This document shows, piece by piece, positions 57,025 to 64,000 of a DNA stretch of 64,000 nt (position 1 is its first letter; every line of letters starts with the position of its first letter). The DNA is from JAXLYE01 sp046351595. GTDB lineage: Bacteria; Myxococcota_A; Polyangia; Palsa-1104; JAEUJZ01. The notes beneath the pieces were generated by a model. The model was not told where the DNA came from. It was given only the letters and a program-made list of their open reading frames with translations, and did no database searches. The stretch is taken from the NCBI GenBank assembly GCA_046351595.1, contig JAXLYE010000004.1, positions 124,001-188,000 of the forward strand. Direction: 5' to 3'. A program made the translations under genes and the position numbers.

Positions 57025-58368
57025 TCAGCTTCCGGAGCCCGCTTCCCTGTCCCTGTCCTTGTCCTGGTCGTTGTCCATGCGCACCCGCTGGCGGGCGTGC
57101 TGGCGGCCGAGCGCGAAGCCGACCGCGGCCCAGGCCAGCGACACCAGCGCGCCCGCGAGCGCGATGCCCGAGGTCGAGAGCCCCAGCGTCACCAGCACGT
57201 CGTGCAGGCGCGCGTTCAGCCAGTCGGCGCCGCGGTAGACGACGGTGTCGATGAAGCTCTTGGCCTTGTACTTGACCGAGCGCTCGACGGAGGTGAACAG
57301 CACCTCGCGGCCCGGCCGCAAGAGCCCGTACTCGCCGGCGCGGCGCACCACCATGACAAACAGCAGCACCGGCAGCGACGGCACGCCGGCCAGCGTCGAG
57401 AAGCCCGCGACCATGAGCAGCGGCACCGAGAGCAGGACCAGCGACAGGCCGTAGCGCACGCTCAGCCGCCCCACGACCAGGAGCTGCAGCCCCAGCGAGA
57501 TCGCGTTGACCACCGTGTCGACCGTCGCCAGGAGGCGCGTGCGCGCCGTCGGCTCCGCGATCGCGCGCGCCAGCAGCGCCGCCTGCTGCATGTACAGGAA
57601 CGTCGTGGTGGCCGACAGAAGGACGATGAACACGCCGATGCCGAGCAGGTACGGCGAGTGCACCGTCGAGATCAGGCCGGAGAAGGGGTTGCCGCCGAGG
57701 GGCCGCTCCGCCGCCTGGCCGCCGCCGCGCTCGGCCGCGGGGCGCTCGCCGTCGGCCGCGTCTTCTGACTGCGCGCGCCGGTCCTGAAGCAGCTTCAAGA
57801 TCAGCAGCAGCGCCACGATCCACAGACCGGCCGCGCAGAGCAGCAGGTTTTGGTGCCCGATGCGCCGGACCAGGAGCGCGGTCAGCGCCGGGCCGGCGAT
57901 GCTCCCCAGGCTGCTGCCGGCGGCGATGCTGCCGAACAGGCGGCTGCCCTGCTCGACGGTGTGCAGGTCGGCCTGCAGGCTCCAGAACAGCGAGACGATG
58001 AACAGGTTTACGACGCTGACCCAGACGAAGAACAGGCGTGCCAATGAAATATCATTTTGGTTGATCAAATAGAGCGCATAGAAGCCGAGCAGGTTGAGGA
58101 TGAAGAAGCCGTAGACGGCCGGCAGAAAGACGCGCCGCGGCAGCCGCGAGGCGAGCCAGCCGAACAGCGGCATCGCGACGAGCATGCCGACGAACGTCCA
58201 GCCGAACAGGCTGCCGAGCTGCTTCACGCCCGCGGTGACGCCGAGGCTGTCGCGCAGCGGGCGCAGGCTGGCGTAGCCGGTGAACAGGAAGAACAGCGCC
58301 GCGCACGACAGGAGCAGCGACCGCAGCTCGGAAGGGCGAACGTGGACCGTGCGAAAGAGGCGGCTCAT
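57025..58368 (-). CDS. NTP/NDP-carrier-like membrane transporter (Npt/TLC-related)
   Basis: A 447-residue protein with about 12 hydrophobic segments. Characteristic blocks are GYASLRPLRDSLG near the N-terminus, VSVVNLFIVSLFWSLQADLHTVEQGSRLFGSIAAG in the middle (two adjacent segments), and GREVLFTSVERSVKYKAKSFIDTVVYRG late, the signature of nucleotide-carrier (TLC/Npt) and MFS-like relatives. True ATP/ADP exchangers belong to intracellular parasites; the function in free-living bacteria is mostly unknown. A His/Asp/Lys-rich short tail ends the protein. The ATG is at 58368. Confidence 0.83.
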   Translation of the reverse strand: MSRLFRTVHVRPSELRSLLLSCAALFFLFTGYASLRPLRDSLGVTAGVKQLGSLFGWTFVGMLVAMPLFGWLASRLPRRVFLPAVYGFFILNLLGFYALYLINQNDISLARLFFVWVSVVNLFIVSLFWSLQADLHTVEQGSRLFGSIAAGSSLGSIAGPALTALLVRRIGHQNLLLCAAGLWIVALLLILKLLQDRRAQSEDAADGERPAAERGGGQAAERPLGGNPFSGLISTVHSPYLLGIGVFIVLLSATTTFLYMQQAALLARAIAEPTARTRLLATVDTVVNAISLGLQLLVVGRLSVRYGLSLVLLSVPLLMVAGFSTLAGVPSLPVLLFVMVVRRAGEYGLLRPGREVLFTSVERSVKYKAKSFIDTVVYRGADWLNARLHDVLVTLGLSTSGIALAGALVSLAWAAVGFALGRQHARQRVRMDNDQDKDRDREAGSGS

Positions 58369-58419
58369 CCCTCTTTCAACAACCGAACCCGGCTCCGGTT
58401 CGGCCGATCGAGCAGACTC

Positions 58420-59418
58420 TCAGTCCTCGTCCTTGAGCAGGAAGTCGTTGTTGATGACCTTGAAGGAGAGGCGGCCGCCCAGGGTCTGCGAGGGCGTCTC
58501 GCGCAGCGGGCGCACGACGATGCCTTCTTTGCGGTTGCGGGTGCCGGTGTACAGGCCGGCGGCGCGCAGGAGCCAGGCGTCCAGGCTGTGCTCGTAGGCC
58601 GCGGCGTCGGCCCCGGTGATCACGGCCTCGATCGGCACGGTCTTCAGCCCGTGCTCGGTGCAGAACGCGACGAAGTCCGGGTAGTCCAGGTGGCGGCCGG
58701 CGCGCGTATCGTAGACGCTGAAGAGGAACAGATCGACCGCGGGCAGGCCGAGGCGGTTCTTCTGGATGCCGGGCCCGCAGATCTCGCCCTGGACCGCGAA
58801 GCCCGGCGGCAGGCGCTGCTCCAGCTGGTAGCGCTCGGCCATGCGCCAGACCGCGTTGCCGCCGCGCACGAGCGCCCAGTTGCGCGAGCAGGCGACAAGC
58901 TGCCCGTCGAGCTCACGGAAGAACGTCGAGGAGGTGCCGTCCAGCTTGGTGCTGATGTAGAAGTCGCGACCGCGCAGCTCGTCGAGCACGCCGAGCGCGG
59001 ACTGCAGGCGGATCTCGTCCGTCTTGGGCACGCGCGAAGGGAACCCGCCCGCGATCTCGCGGGTGTCGGGCAGCACCGGCTCGTACTTGGTCACGCCCAG
59101 CGCCTCGCGCACGTCCGTCCCGAGCGGCGGCACCGCCAGCGGCCCGAGGATCGAGACCGGCAGCGCCAGGCCCTGCGACAGCACGCCGCGCAGCTTCAGC
59201 GTCTTTACGCGGAACCCGCGCGGGCGCATGAACTCGGCCCACGGCACCGCCGGCAGCACGCTGTCGATCTCGAAGAAGACGCAGGGATCGCCGGGCTGGA
59301 ACTCGCCCTTCTTCACCACGACGGTCCAGCCCATGACCCGCGCCTGCTCGATGGCGTCGGCGCCCGCGATCGGCGCGATGCTGTCCACGCGCTGAATCGA
59401 TGCCAGCTTGCGCTCCAT
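58420..59418 (-). CDS. RNA ligase, DraRnl (Rnl5) family
   Basis: A 332-residue protein with an N-terminal OB-like domain and a covalent nucleotidyltransferase domain. Motif I is TKLDGTS with Lys158, which would take AMP; motif III is FFRELDGQLVACSRN; motif IIIa/IV GEICGPGIQKN and KEGIVVRP; motif V SFKVINNDF. The order, spacing and N-terminal extension match the Deinococcus DRB0094 ligase, which seals 3'-OH/5'-PO4 nicks in RNA-DNA. It is expected to act in nucleic-acid repair. The ATG at 59418 follows GAGGAAC. No toxin or nuclease gene adjoins it, so it is probably a stand-alone enzyme. Confidence 0.9.
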   Translation of the reverse strand: MERKLASIQRVDSIAPIAGADAIEQARVMGWTVVVKKGEFQPGDPCVFFEIDSVLPAVPWAEFMRPRGFRVKTLKLRGVLSQGLALPVSILGPLAVPPLGTDVREALGVTKYEPVLPDTREIAGGFPSRVPKTDEIRLQSALGVLDELRGRDFYISTKLDGTSSTFFRELDGQLVACSRNWALVRGGNAVWRMAERYQLEQRLPPGFAVQGEICGPGIQKNRLGLPAVDLFLFSVYDTRAGRHLDYPDFVAFCTEHGLKTVPIEAVITGADAAAYEHSLDAWLLRAAGLYTGTRNRKEGIVVRPLRETPSQTLGGRLSFKVINNDFLLKDED

Positions 59419-59540
59419 GTTCCTCGCTCCTCCCCTGCGGCATGGTGCCACCGCGGCGGGGCGCGACGCCATGGTTCGCTCGCGCGGTCAAAAAGCGGAG
59501 ACAGCTCCGGAGCTTGTCCGGCGCTCCGGGACGGACCCGC

Positions 59541-60815
59541 TCAGGGCTCCGGGGCGCGCTCGCGCGGCTCGGGCGCGCTGGCCTTGGGCGCCCTGCAGAC
59601 CAGAAACCCGCGCTTGCGCAGCGCGTAGAGCAGGCCGCTCTGCAGGTCAGCCTGGGTGACGAGGCTCGACAGGTCGATCCCCAGGTGGACGATGCTCTGC
59701 GCGACGCTGGCGGTGATGCCGACGATCGTCACGCCGGCGCCGAGCAGCGAGGCCGCGCGCGCCGCCCGGATCAGCGAGTCCGCCGCCGAGGTGTCGACGA
59801 AGGGGACGCCGGTGATATCGAGGATGATCTCTGCGGCCTTGTGCCGCTCGATGCCCAGAAGGAGCTGCGACTGGATCTGCTTGGCCCGCTCGGCATTGAT
59901 GGTGCCGATGAGCGGCAGCACGAGCACGTGCTCGTAGAGCTTCAAGACCGGCGTCGAGAGCTCGCGCACGGTGTCCGCGAGCTCGAGGCGGGCGGCGGTG
60001 TTCACCTTGAGCTCCTCGAGCGCCTGCTCGAGGGAGCGCCGCTGCTCCTCCAGCGCCGCGGTGCGCGCCGCCACCTGCGCCTCCAGGCTGCTCAGCAGCG
60101 CCTCGACCTGATCGGCCATGTCGTCGAAGGTCGTGGACAAGAGCCCGATCTCGTCCTTGCGGCGGATGCGGCTGCGCAGCTTGCGGTTGCCGTCCCGGAA
60201 CTGCTTGGCGGCCACGGCCAGCTCCTGCACGGGCAGGGTCACCAGGCGCCGCAAGAAGATCCAGAGCACCAGCGAGAGCACGAGCAGGCTGCCCAGCGTG
60301 ATCGCCAGGAGCCGGATCGCGCCGGTGCGCGCGTCGCCTTCGATGATGTCCAGCGACAGCGTGATCTCGGCCGCGCCGCCGATGTCACCGAACGCGCCGC
60401 CCAGCGAGCTGCTGCCGCGCAGGGGCTGGCAGATGATCAGCCAGCTGCCCTGCACGTGCGTCTCACGCTCCCAGTGCGCCCGCTCGAGGTATGAGCGCAG
60501 GGCCTCCGACTCGGTGCGCCGGCCCACCTCCATGCGATCGCTGCTGGCCCGCACCACGCCGCTGCGGTCGACGACGGCGATCTTGTGGATGCCGCGGTTG
60601 GTGGCGTCGTTCTCGACCACGCGCTGCAGGCTGGGGATCGCCTCCTGACTCATCAGGATCTCGAAGGCGTAGTTCATCACGTCCGCGAGGGACTGCTGCT
60701 CCTCGATCGCGGCCCGCCGCATCTGCGTGAAGGTCACGACCGCGACCAGCGACGAGAACACCAGCAGCAGCCCGCCCAGGCCCGCGGTGATCTTGGCCGA
60801 CAGCGACCCGCGCAC
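59541..60815 (-). CDS. Membrane sensor: periplasmic domain - HAMP - coiled coil - RsbR-type STAS
   Basis: A 424-residue protein. The first helix (residues 7-30), an extracytoplasmic domain to about 165, and a second helix (about 168-190) are followed by HAMP (TLPVQELAVAAKQF, about 192-245), a coiled coil, and a STAS domain (about 295-405) with ILDITGVPFVDTSAADSL. STAS domains of this kind occur in stressosome proteins; Thr/Ser in this loop can be phosphorylated. There is no kinase or output effector in the protein. The GTG at 60815 begins one base after the stop of the solute-binding gene, so the two are coupled and the binding protein is the likely input. Confidence 0.85.
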   Translation of the reverse strand: MRGSLSAKITAGLGGLLLVFSSLVAVVTFTQMRRAAIEEQQSLADVMNYAFEILMSQEAIPSLQRVVENDATNRGIHKIAVVDRSGVVRASSDRMEVGRRTESEALRSYLERAHWERETHVQGSWLIICQPLRGSSSLGGAFGDIGGAAEITLSLDIIEGDARTGAIRLLAITLGSLLVLSLVLWIFLRRLVTLPVQELAVAAKQFRDGNRKLRSRIRRKDEIGLLSTTFDDMADQVEALLSSLEAQVAARTAALEEQRRSLEQALEELKVNTAARLELADTVRELSTPVLKLYEHVLVLPLIGTINAERAKQIQSQLLLGIERHKAAEIILDITGVPFVDTSAADSLIRAARAASLLGAGVTIVGITASVAQSIVHLGIDLSSLVTQADLQSGLLYALRKRGFLVCRAPKASAPEPRERAPEP

Positions 60816-60816
60816 G

Positions 60817-61860
60817 TCAGTCCGCCTTGGCCGGCATAAGGAACCGCGGATCCAGGATCTCCGTAGCCGCCGGCGCGGCGTGCTTCAAGAGCTTGTGCTC
60901 GGTCATGAAGCGCGCCGTCGCCGCAAAGGAGCTCCACACCGACTGGCCCGTTCCGCCCGGGCCGCCCTGCCCGCCCGGCCCGGCCTGCCCTCCCTGAGCG
61001 AAGAGCTCGCGGTTCTGCGCGAGGTCGAGCAGCATGAGGCCCGCCAGATCCGCCTTCAGCGCCTCGGGGGTGCGGTTGGACGCCGCCGCCATCACCGCCT
61101 CGGCCTCGGCCGGGCGCGCCCGCCACGCGGCCAGCATCTTCTCCCACCCCTTGACGATGTTGGCGACATCCTCGGCGCGCTTCTCGGCGACCGCCTTCTG
61201 CACGATCAGCACGTCGATGATCTGCCCCGGGATCTCCTTGCTGGTGAACAGCTTGTGCGCCCCCGGCGCGCTGGCCTGCCGCGTCAGGTGCGGATCCCAG
61301 AGCGTCGCGGCATCGAGCTTGCCGTGGGCGAACGCGTCCGCCGCCTCGGGGACCGAGAGGTTGACGATCTGCACGTCCGCCTCGCTGAGACCGGCCTGGC
61401 TCAGCGCCGCGAGCAGCATGAAGTGGGTGATCGCCGAGAGCTCGGCCGAGACGCGCTTGCCCTTGAGGCCCTGGACCGTCGTGATCTCGCTGCGCGAGAC
61501 GATGCCGTCGCCGCCGCTCGAGTAGTCGAACAGCAGGATGACCTTGAGCGGCACGCCGTCGTCGGCGATGCGCAGCGCGTCGAACAGCGGCGTGGCCAGC
61601 ACGTCCAGGCGCCCCTGGGCGAAGGCGCGGTTGCGATCGAAGTTCGAGCTGAACCCCTTGATCTCCACCTGGCTCGAGCCAAAGTGCCCGAGCTTGGCGG
61701 CGCCGTAGAAGGGCGCGTGCCCCGGCCAGTCGCTCAGGCCCAGGCGCAGCGGCGCCGGCTTTGATTTCACGGGGTTACAGGCACTGGCGCTGAGTAGGAC
61801 GATCAGCCAGAGCGCGCTCCGTATGAATACATCTGCGCCGCGAGAGATCCGTGGATGCAT
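60817..61860 (-). CDS. ABC-type solute-binding lipoprotein (NMT1/SsuA-like), no transporter partner
   Basis: A 347-residue lipoprotein with lipobox SASAC (Cys28). The mature protein is of the nitrate/taurine/thiamine-precursor binding type (PF09084/13379): LRLGLSDWPGHAPFYGAAKLG, GRLDVLATPLFDALR, GLKGKRVSAELSAITHF and DAATLWDPHLTR. A PGGQGGPGG insertion breaks the C-terminal part. No permease or ATPase gene is adjacent, whereas a sensor follows. I chose the ATG at 61860; a longer frame adds 29 residues ahead of the signal. Ligand is unknown. Confidence 0.84.
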   Translation of the reverse strand: MHPRISRGADVFIRSALWLIVLLSASACNPVKSKPAPLRLGLSDWPGHAPFYGAAKLGHFGSSQVEIKGFSSNFDRNRAFAQGRLDVLATPLFDALRIADDGVPLKVILLFDYSSGGDGIVSRSEITTVQGLKGKRVSAELSAITHFMLLAALSQAGLSEADVQIVNLSVPEAADAFAHGKLDAATLWDPHLTRQASAPGAHKLFTSKEIPGQIIDVLIVQKAVAEKRAEDVANIVKGWEKMLAAWRARPAEAEAVMAAASNRTPEALKADLAGLMLLDLAQNRELFAQGGQAGPGGQGGPGGTGQSVWSSFAATARFMTEHKLLKHAAPAATEILDPRFLMPAKAD

Positions 61861-62071
61861 GTCGGTACTACCTGCTCCAGAGCCAATAAGACCATTCTGC
61901 AAGGCCAATTTTACCGAATACATCCATTCGTCGTCCATACAAAACATCCCGACGGAAAGGCCAATTCGTCAGCCATTTTTGAGCGCTACCTCACATGCTT
62001 GCCATCCATGATTGATTGGATATATCGTGCCAGTTTGACTGCCGCATAAAAGCTTCTATGTAGGAGACTAC
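61861..62071. other. AT-rich region between divergent genes
   Basis: These 210 bases are among the lowest in G+C of the window and hold the promoters of the solute-binding gene and of the interrupted porin. No gene is apparent. A GTAGGAGAC ribosome site precedes the porin ATG at 62072. Confidence 0.55.
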
Positions 62072-62129
62072 ATGCGCACCAGATTCTTTATTTTATTCAT
62101 CTGTAGTTGGACCGTCACGGCGGCAGGTC
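62072..62129 (+). pseudogene. Porin gene, 5' fragment (signal peptide) cut by insertion element
   Basis: MRTRFFILFICSWTVTAAG is a good signal peptide start with an AGGAG site. The frame stops shortly inside the element. Removing the element (62130-63426) and one target copy joins codon for codon to 63436, giving LRGRASAQTPP, which completes a signal cleavage site (ASAQ) and leads into the Pro/Ala-rich linker of the porin. Confidence 0.85.
62121..62129 (+). repeat. 9-bp target-site duplication, left copy
   Basis: CGGCAGGTC directly precedes the element and recurs exactly at 63427-63435. Nine bases is within the range of the IS4 family. Confidence 0.9.
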
Positions 62130-62150
62130 CTGACTGATCCCCTCAAGCCC
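62130..62150 (+). repeat. Left terminal inverted repeat of the IS
   Basis: The outer 17 bases CTGACTGATCCCCTCAA match the reverse complement of the right end except at two positions. Confidence 0.88.
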
Positions 62151-62173
62151 GCACCGTCGACAGAGCCAGAGCC

Positions 62174-63279
62174 TCACAGCAGGGCCAGGACGTGCTGGCA
62201 CTGCGGGTGTTCGCGCAAAAGGGTGTCGAAGCGCTGCAGCAGGGCGTGGGCAGCCTCGGGCTTCATCGTCAGCAGCCCCTGGTAGTACAGCTCCCCCTGG
62301 TGATACAGCGAGTGCGTACGACCGGGGTGCGTGTTGGCCTTGAGGTAGCGGTCCATTCCCAGGCTCTCGCCCGCGGCTCCCAGAAGGTGTAACAGGACCT
62401 GCGCCAGCGCCAGCAGCAGGAGCAGTCGGTCCCGTCGCTCACAGGACTTGAGCCGGACCGCGGACAGGCCCATTCCTACGTGCTCATTCTTGGTGTCCCG
62501 GAATCTCTCTTCGATGGAGAAGCGCAGGGCATATAGGTTCGCGATCTCCGATGGTCGGAGAATGCTCCCCGACTGCTCGCCAGGCACCAGGCCTGCTTCA
62601 TTCCCTTCTTGCGCACACAGACCACCTGCGCCATGGGCTTTGCCTCTTCGGTGACCAGCGCGTTGGGAATCGACTGCGCACGTCCGGAGGCCGGGACATA
62701 CTCTCGCGCCGGGCGCGCTTTGCCGTCGCTGCTGGTGACCAGGGTGGACTCTTTGAATCGGATGACGTAGTCGATTCCGAGCGCCTCCAGGAAGCCGTAG
62801 AAGGGCTGACTCCCAAAGCCGCGGTCGGCCAGCAGTGTAATCTGGACGGGCTCTGGGACCGCGGCTCGCAGGCGCTCGATCAGCTCGTCCTCGGCCGCGA
62901 TGCGCTGGATGTTCTCCGTCGGGACGGAGCGCCAAAGCAGCGGCGTCGCGCGACCCGTCTTGGTGATCAGAGACAGCATGGGCGTGCTGTGTCCGTCCTC
63001 TGCAAACTCCGTCCAGTCCAGCGCCACCACGATCTGGGTCCGCTGCGCCAGGACATAGCTCACCCAGGCCGGGGTCAGCTCGATGGGATCCAGACGAGGA
63101 TTGCTCAGCAGGCGGTCGACCTGCTTGATGGCGTGCTTGGGACGCAGGCCGCGAGCGCAGGCCAGCCCGCGGCCGATCAGAGTGACGCCGGCCCGGGCGG
63201 CTTGCAGCGTCCCGAGCAGGGCGCCATGCACCGACAGCAGGGTCTTGTGGTGCAGCTCAGCGGCGAACAGAGGGTGCAA
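62174..63279 (-). pseudogene. IS4-family transposase, frameshifted
   Basis: The first frame (63279 to about 62570) has the first Asp in VALDWTEF (Asp88) and the second in LLADRGFGSQ (Asp152). The second frame (about 62575 to 62174) has YALRFSIEERFRDTK, in which Tyr, Arg, Glu and Lys are spaced as Y-x2-R-x3-E-x6-K, the IS4 signature with the third catalytic acid. The frames join near 62570-62580 after CLASS, at a GGGG run, by a one-base change. The start is unclear: TTG at 63279 is the only initiation codon after an upstream stop. Either the transposase is dead or it needs a ribosomal frameshift; no slippery A-run is seen. Confidence 0.85.
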
Positions 63280-63405
63280 AAGGAGTCGGTCCGGGAGGCC
63301 AGCAACGTCGGAGGCAGCAGCATGAAGCGGAACGTGATCTCTGCGGATCCGCGCGCAAGGACGATCAAAACAGACTCAGGTACGAATCATTACGGACTCA
63401 GGTTT

Positions 63406-63426
63406 GGGGTTGAGGGGATGGGTCAG
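63406..63426 (-). repeat. Right terminal inverted repeat of the IS
   Basis: Read on the minus strand it begins CTGACCCATCCCCTCAA, matching the left end with two mismatches in these 17 bases. Confidence 0.88.
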
Positions 63427-63435
63427 CGGCAGGTC
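63427..63435 (+). repeat. 9-bp target-site duplication, right copy
   Basis: CGGCAGGTC, identical to 62121-62129. Confidence 0.9.
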
Positions 63436-64000
63436 TGCGTGGTCGCGCCTCGGCCCAGACCCCACCCGTTGCGCCGCCTCACACGGCGCCCGCGCCGGCC
63501 GCTGGCGAAGCGGCTGCCGGCACTGCTAGCCGGCCGACCGACGAGCCGCCCGAGCCGCCGCCCGCCGCCTCGGCAGCGCCGCCTGCGGCCCCCCGGCCGC
63601 TGCCGCCGCCGTCGGCGCCCGAGGTCCCGGCGCCGGCCGGCGAGGGCCCGGTCGGCTACGACAACGGGTTCTTCGTGCGCAGCCGGGACAAGCCGTATTC
63701 ACTGCACATCAACGCATATGGGCAGATTCAGTATGCGAATGTCGTCACGAGTGCGGGCGTCATTGATCACGGTTTCAACGTGGCATTTGGCCGCGTCGTA
63801 TTCTCGGGAAATGTATTCACCGAGAAGCTGAAGTACTTTGTACAAATCGACGGCTCGACATTTGGCAATAACAACGGCGTCACCTTGCTTGATTGGTGGA
63901 TGCAGTACACCTTCTCCCCCTACTTTTATGTCCTCGCCGGCCGCTGGCTCCTCCCCTACAGCAAGCAGTTCCTGACCCACCCGGGCAACCTCCTCCTGGC
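63436..64000 (+). pseudogene. Outer-membrane porin (OprO/OprP-like), 3' part after the insertion, runs off right edge
   Basis: In frame with the separated signal peptide, the sequence gives a Pro/Ala-rich linker of about 65 residues, then YDNGFFVRSRDKPYSLHINA, YGQIQYANV, FGRVVFSGNV, KYFVQIDGST and VLAGRWLLPYSKQFL. This is the start of a phosphate-selective porin O/P-type beta barrel, with alternating aromatic strands. The linker between signal and barrel is longer than usual. As it stands the protein lacks start and export signal. The last part lies beyond the window. Confidence 0.85.

Larger units (their letters stand above)
62130..63426 (-). mobile_element. IS4-family insertion sequence, 1297 bp
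   Basis: The element is bounded by imperfect terminal inverted repeats (62130-62150 and 63406-63426, 18 of 21 positions identical) and by a 9-bp direct duplication. It carries one transposase gene on the minus strand with DDE residues and the YREK signature of IS4. The gene is frameshifted. The perfect target duplication argues for a recent insertion. Confidence 0.93.

Noticed and set aside
57025..58368. ATP/ADP translocase of an intracellular parasite as proof of a host-associated lifestyle
   Set aside because: Relatives of this carrier occur in free-living bacteria, and nothing else in the window suggests a parasite.

Overview
The window is very high in G+C. It carries many eukaryote-like Ser/Thr protein kinases, FHA and VWA proteins, a 1707-residue kinase-ATPase-GAF-STAS protein, several lipoproteins and a TonB system. 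This combination points to a member of the Myxococcota (Polyangia-like), but that is inference; there is no rRNA or other marker gene here. No tRNA, rRNA or CRISPR array was seen.

Region 1 (1-7.5 kb): the 5' part of a GH31 glycosidase lipoprotein, two truncated genes joined tail to tail at about 2135 (a PLP-dependent decarboxylase and an unknown small protein), an OsmC-pirin pair, an atypical SDR with a TetR regulator, and a tannase/feruloyl-esterase lipoprotein. Region 2 (7.5-14.4 kb): an apparently iron-regulated set on the minus strand, read as tonB, a delta-60-repeat lipoprotein, a fatty-acid-hydroxylase/imelysin fusion and a TonB-dependent receptor, with Fur-box-like sites ahead of tonB and ahead of the lipoprotein gene.

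Region 3 (14.7-22.6 kb): a mixed area with a TetR gene, kinase remnants on both sides of an endonuclease/phosphatase-fold lipoprotein and a beta-helix lipoprotein, an NADPH-dependent oxidoreductase, a glycerate-kinase-like gene, a small repeat protein with a strong terminator, and a decayed YARHG-domain gene. Region 4 (22.8-42.8 kb): a 20-kb one-direction operon of ten large genes: kinase, zinc-ribbon/FHA protein, VWA-FHA membrane protein, PP2C phosphatase, two related single-pass membrane proteins (one with VWA), an FtsZ/tubulin-like GTPase, a two-pass coiled-coil protein, a membrane-anchored protein resembling MrfA/DUF1998 helicases but lacking Walker A, and a second kinase. Overlapping stops and starts argue for one unit, and the gene set suggests a phospho-controlled, membrane-attached cytoskeletal machine.

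Region 5 (42.9-49.7 kb): a nucleotidyltransferase, a crotonase and the giant kinase-ATPase. Region 6 (50.2-54.5 kb): a compact terpenoid locus: UbiA-family enzyme, (geranylgeranyl/farnesyl) diphosphate synthase, P450 and a SnoaL-like secreted protein. No classical terpene cyclase is present, so the UbiA protein is the candidate cyclase. Region 7 (55-64 kb): a cNMP-binding protein facing a nucleotide-carrier-like transporter, a DraRnl-type RNA ligase, a solute-binding lipoprotein coupled to a HAMP-STAS membrane protein, and a porin gene split by an IS4-family element with a 9-bp target duplication.
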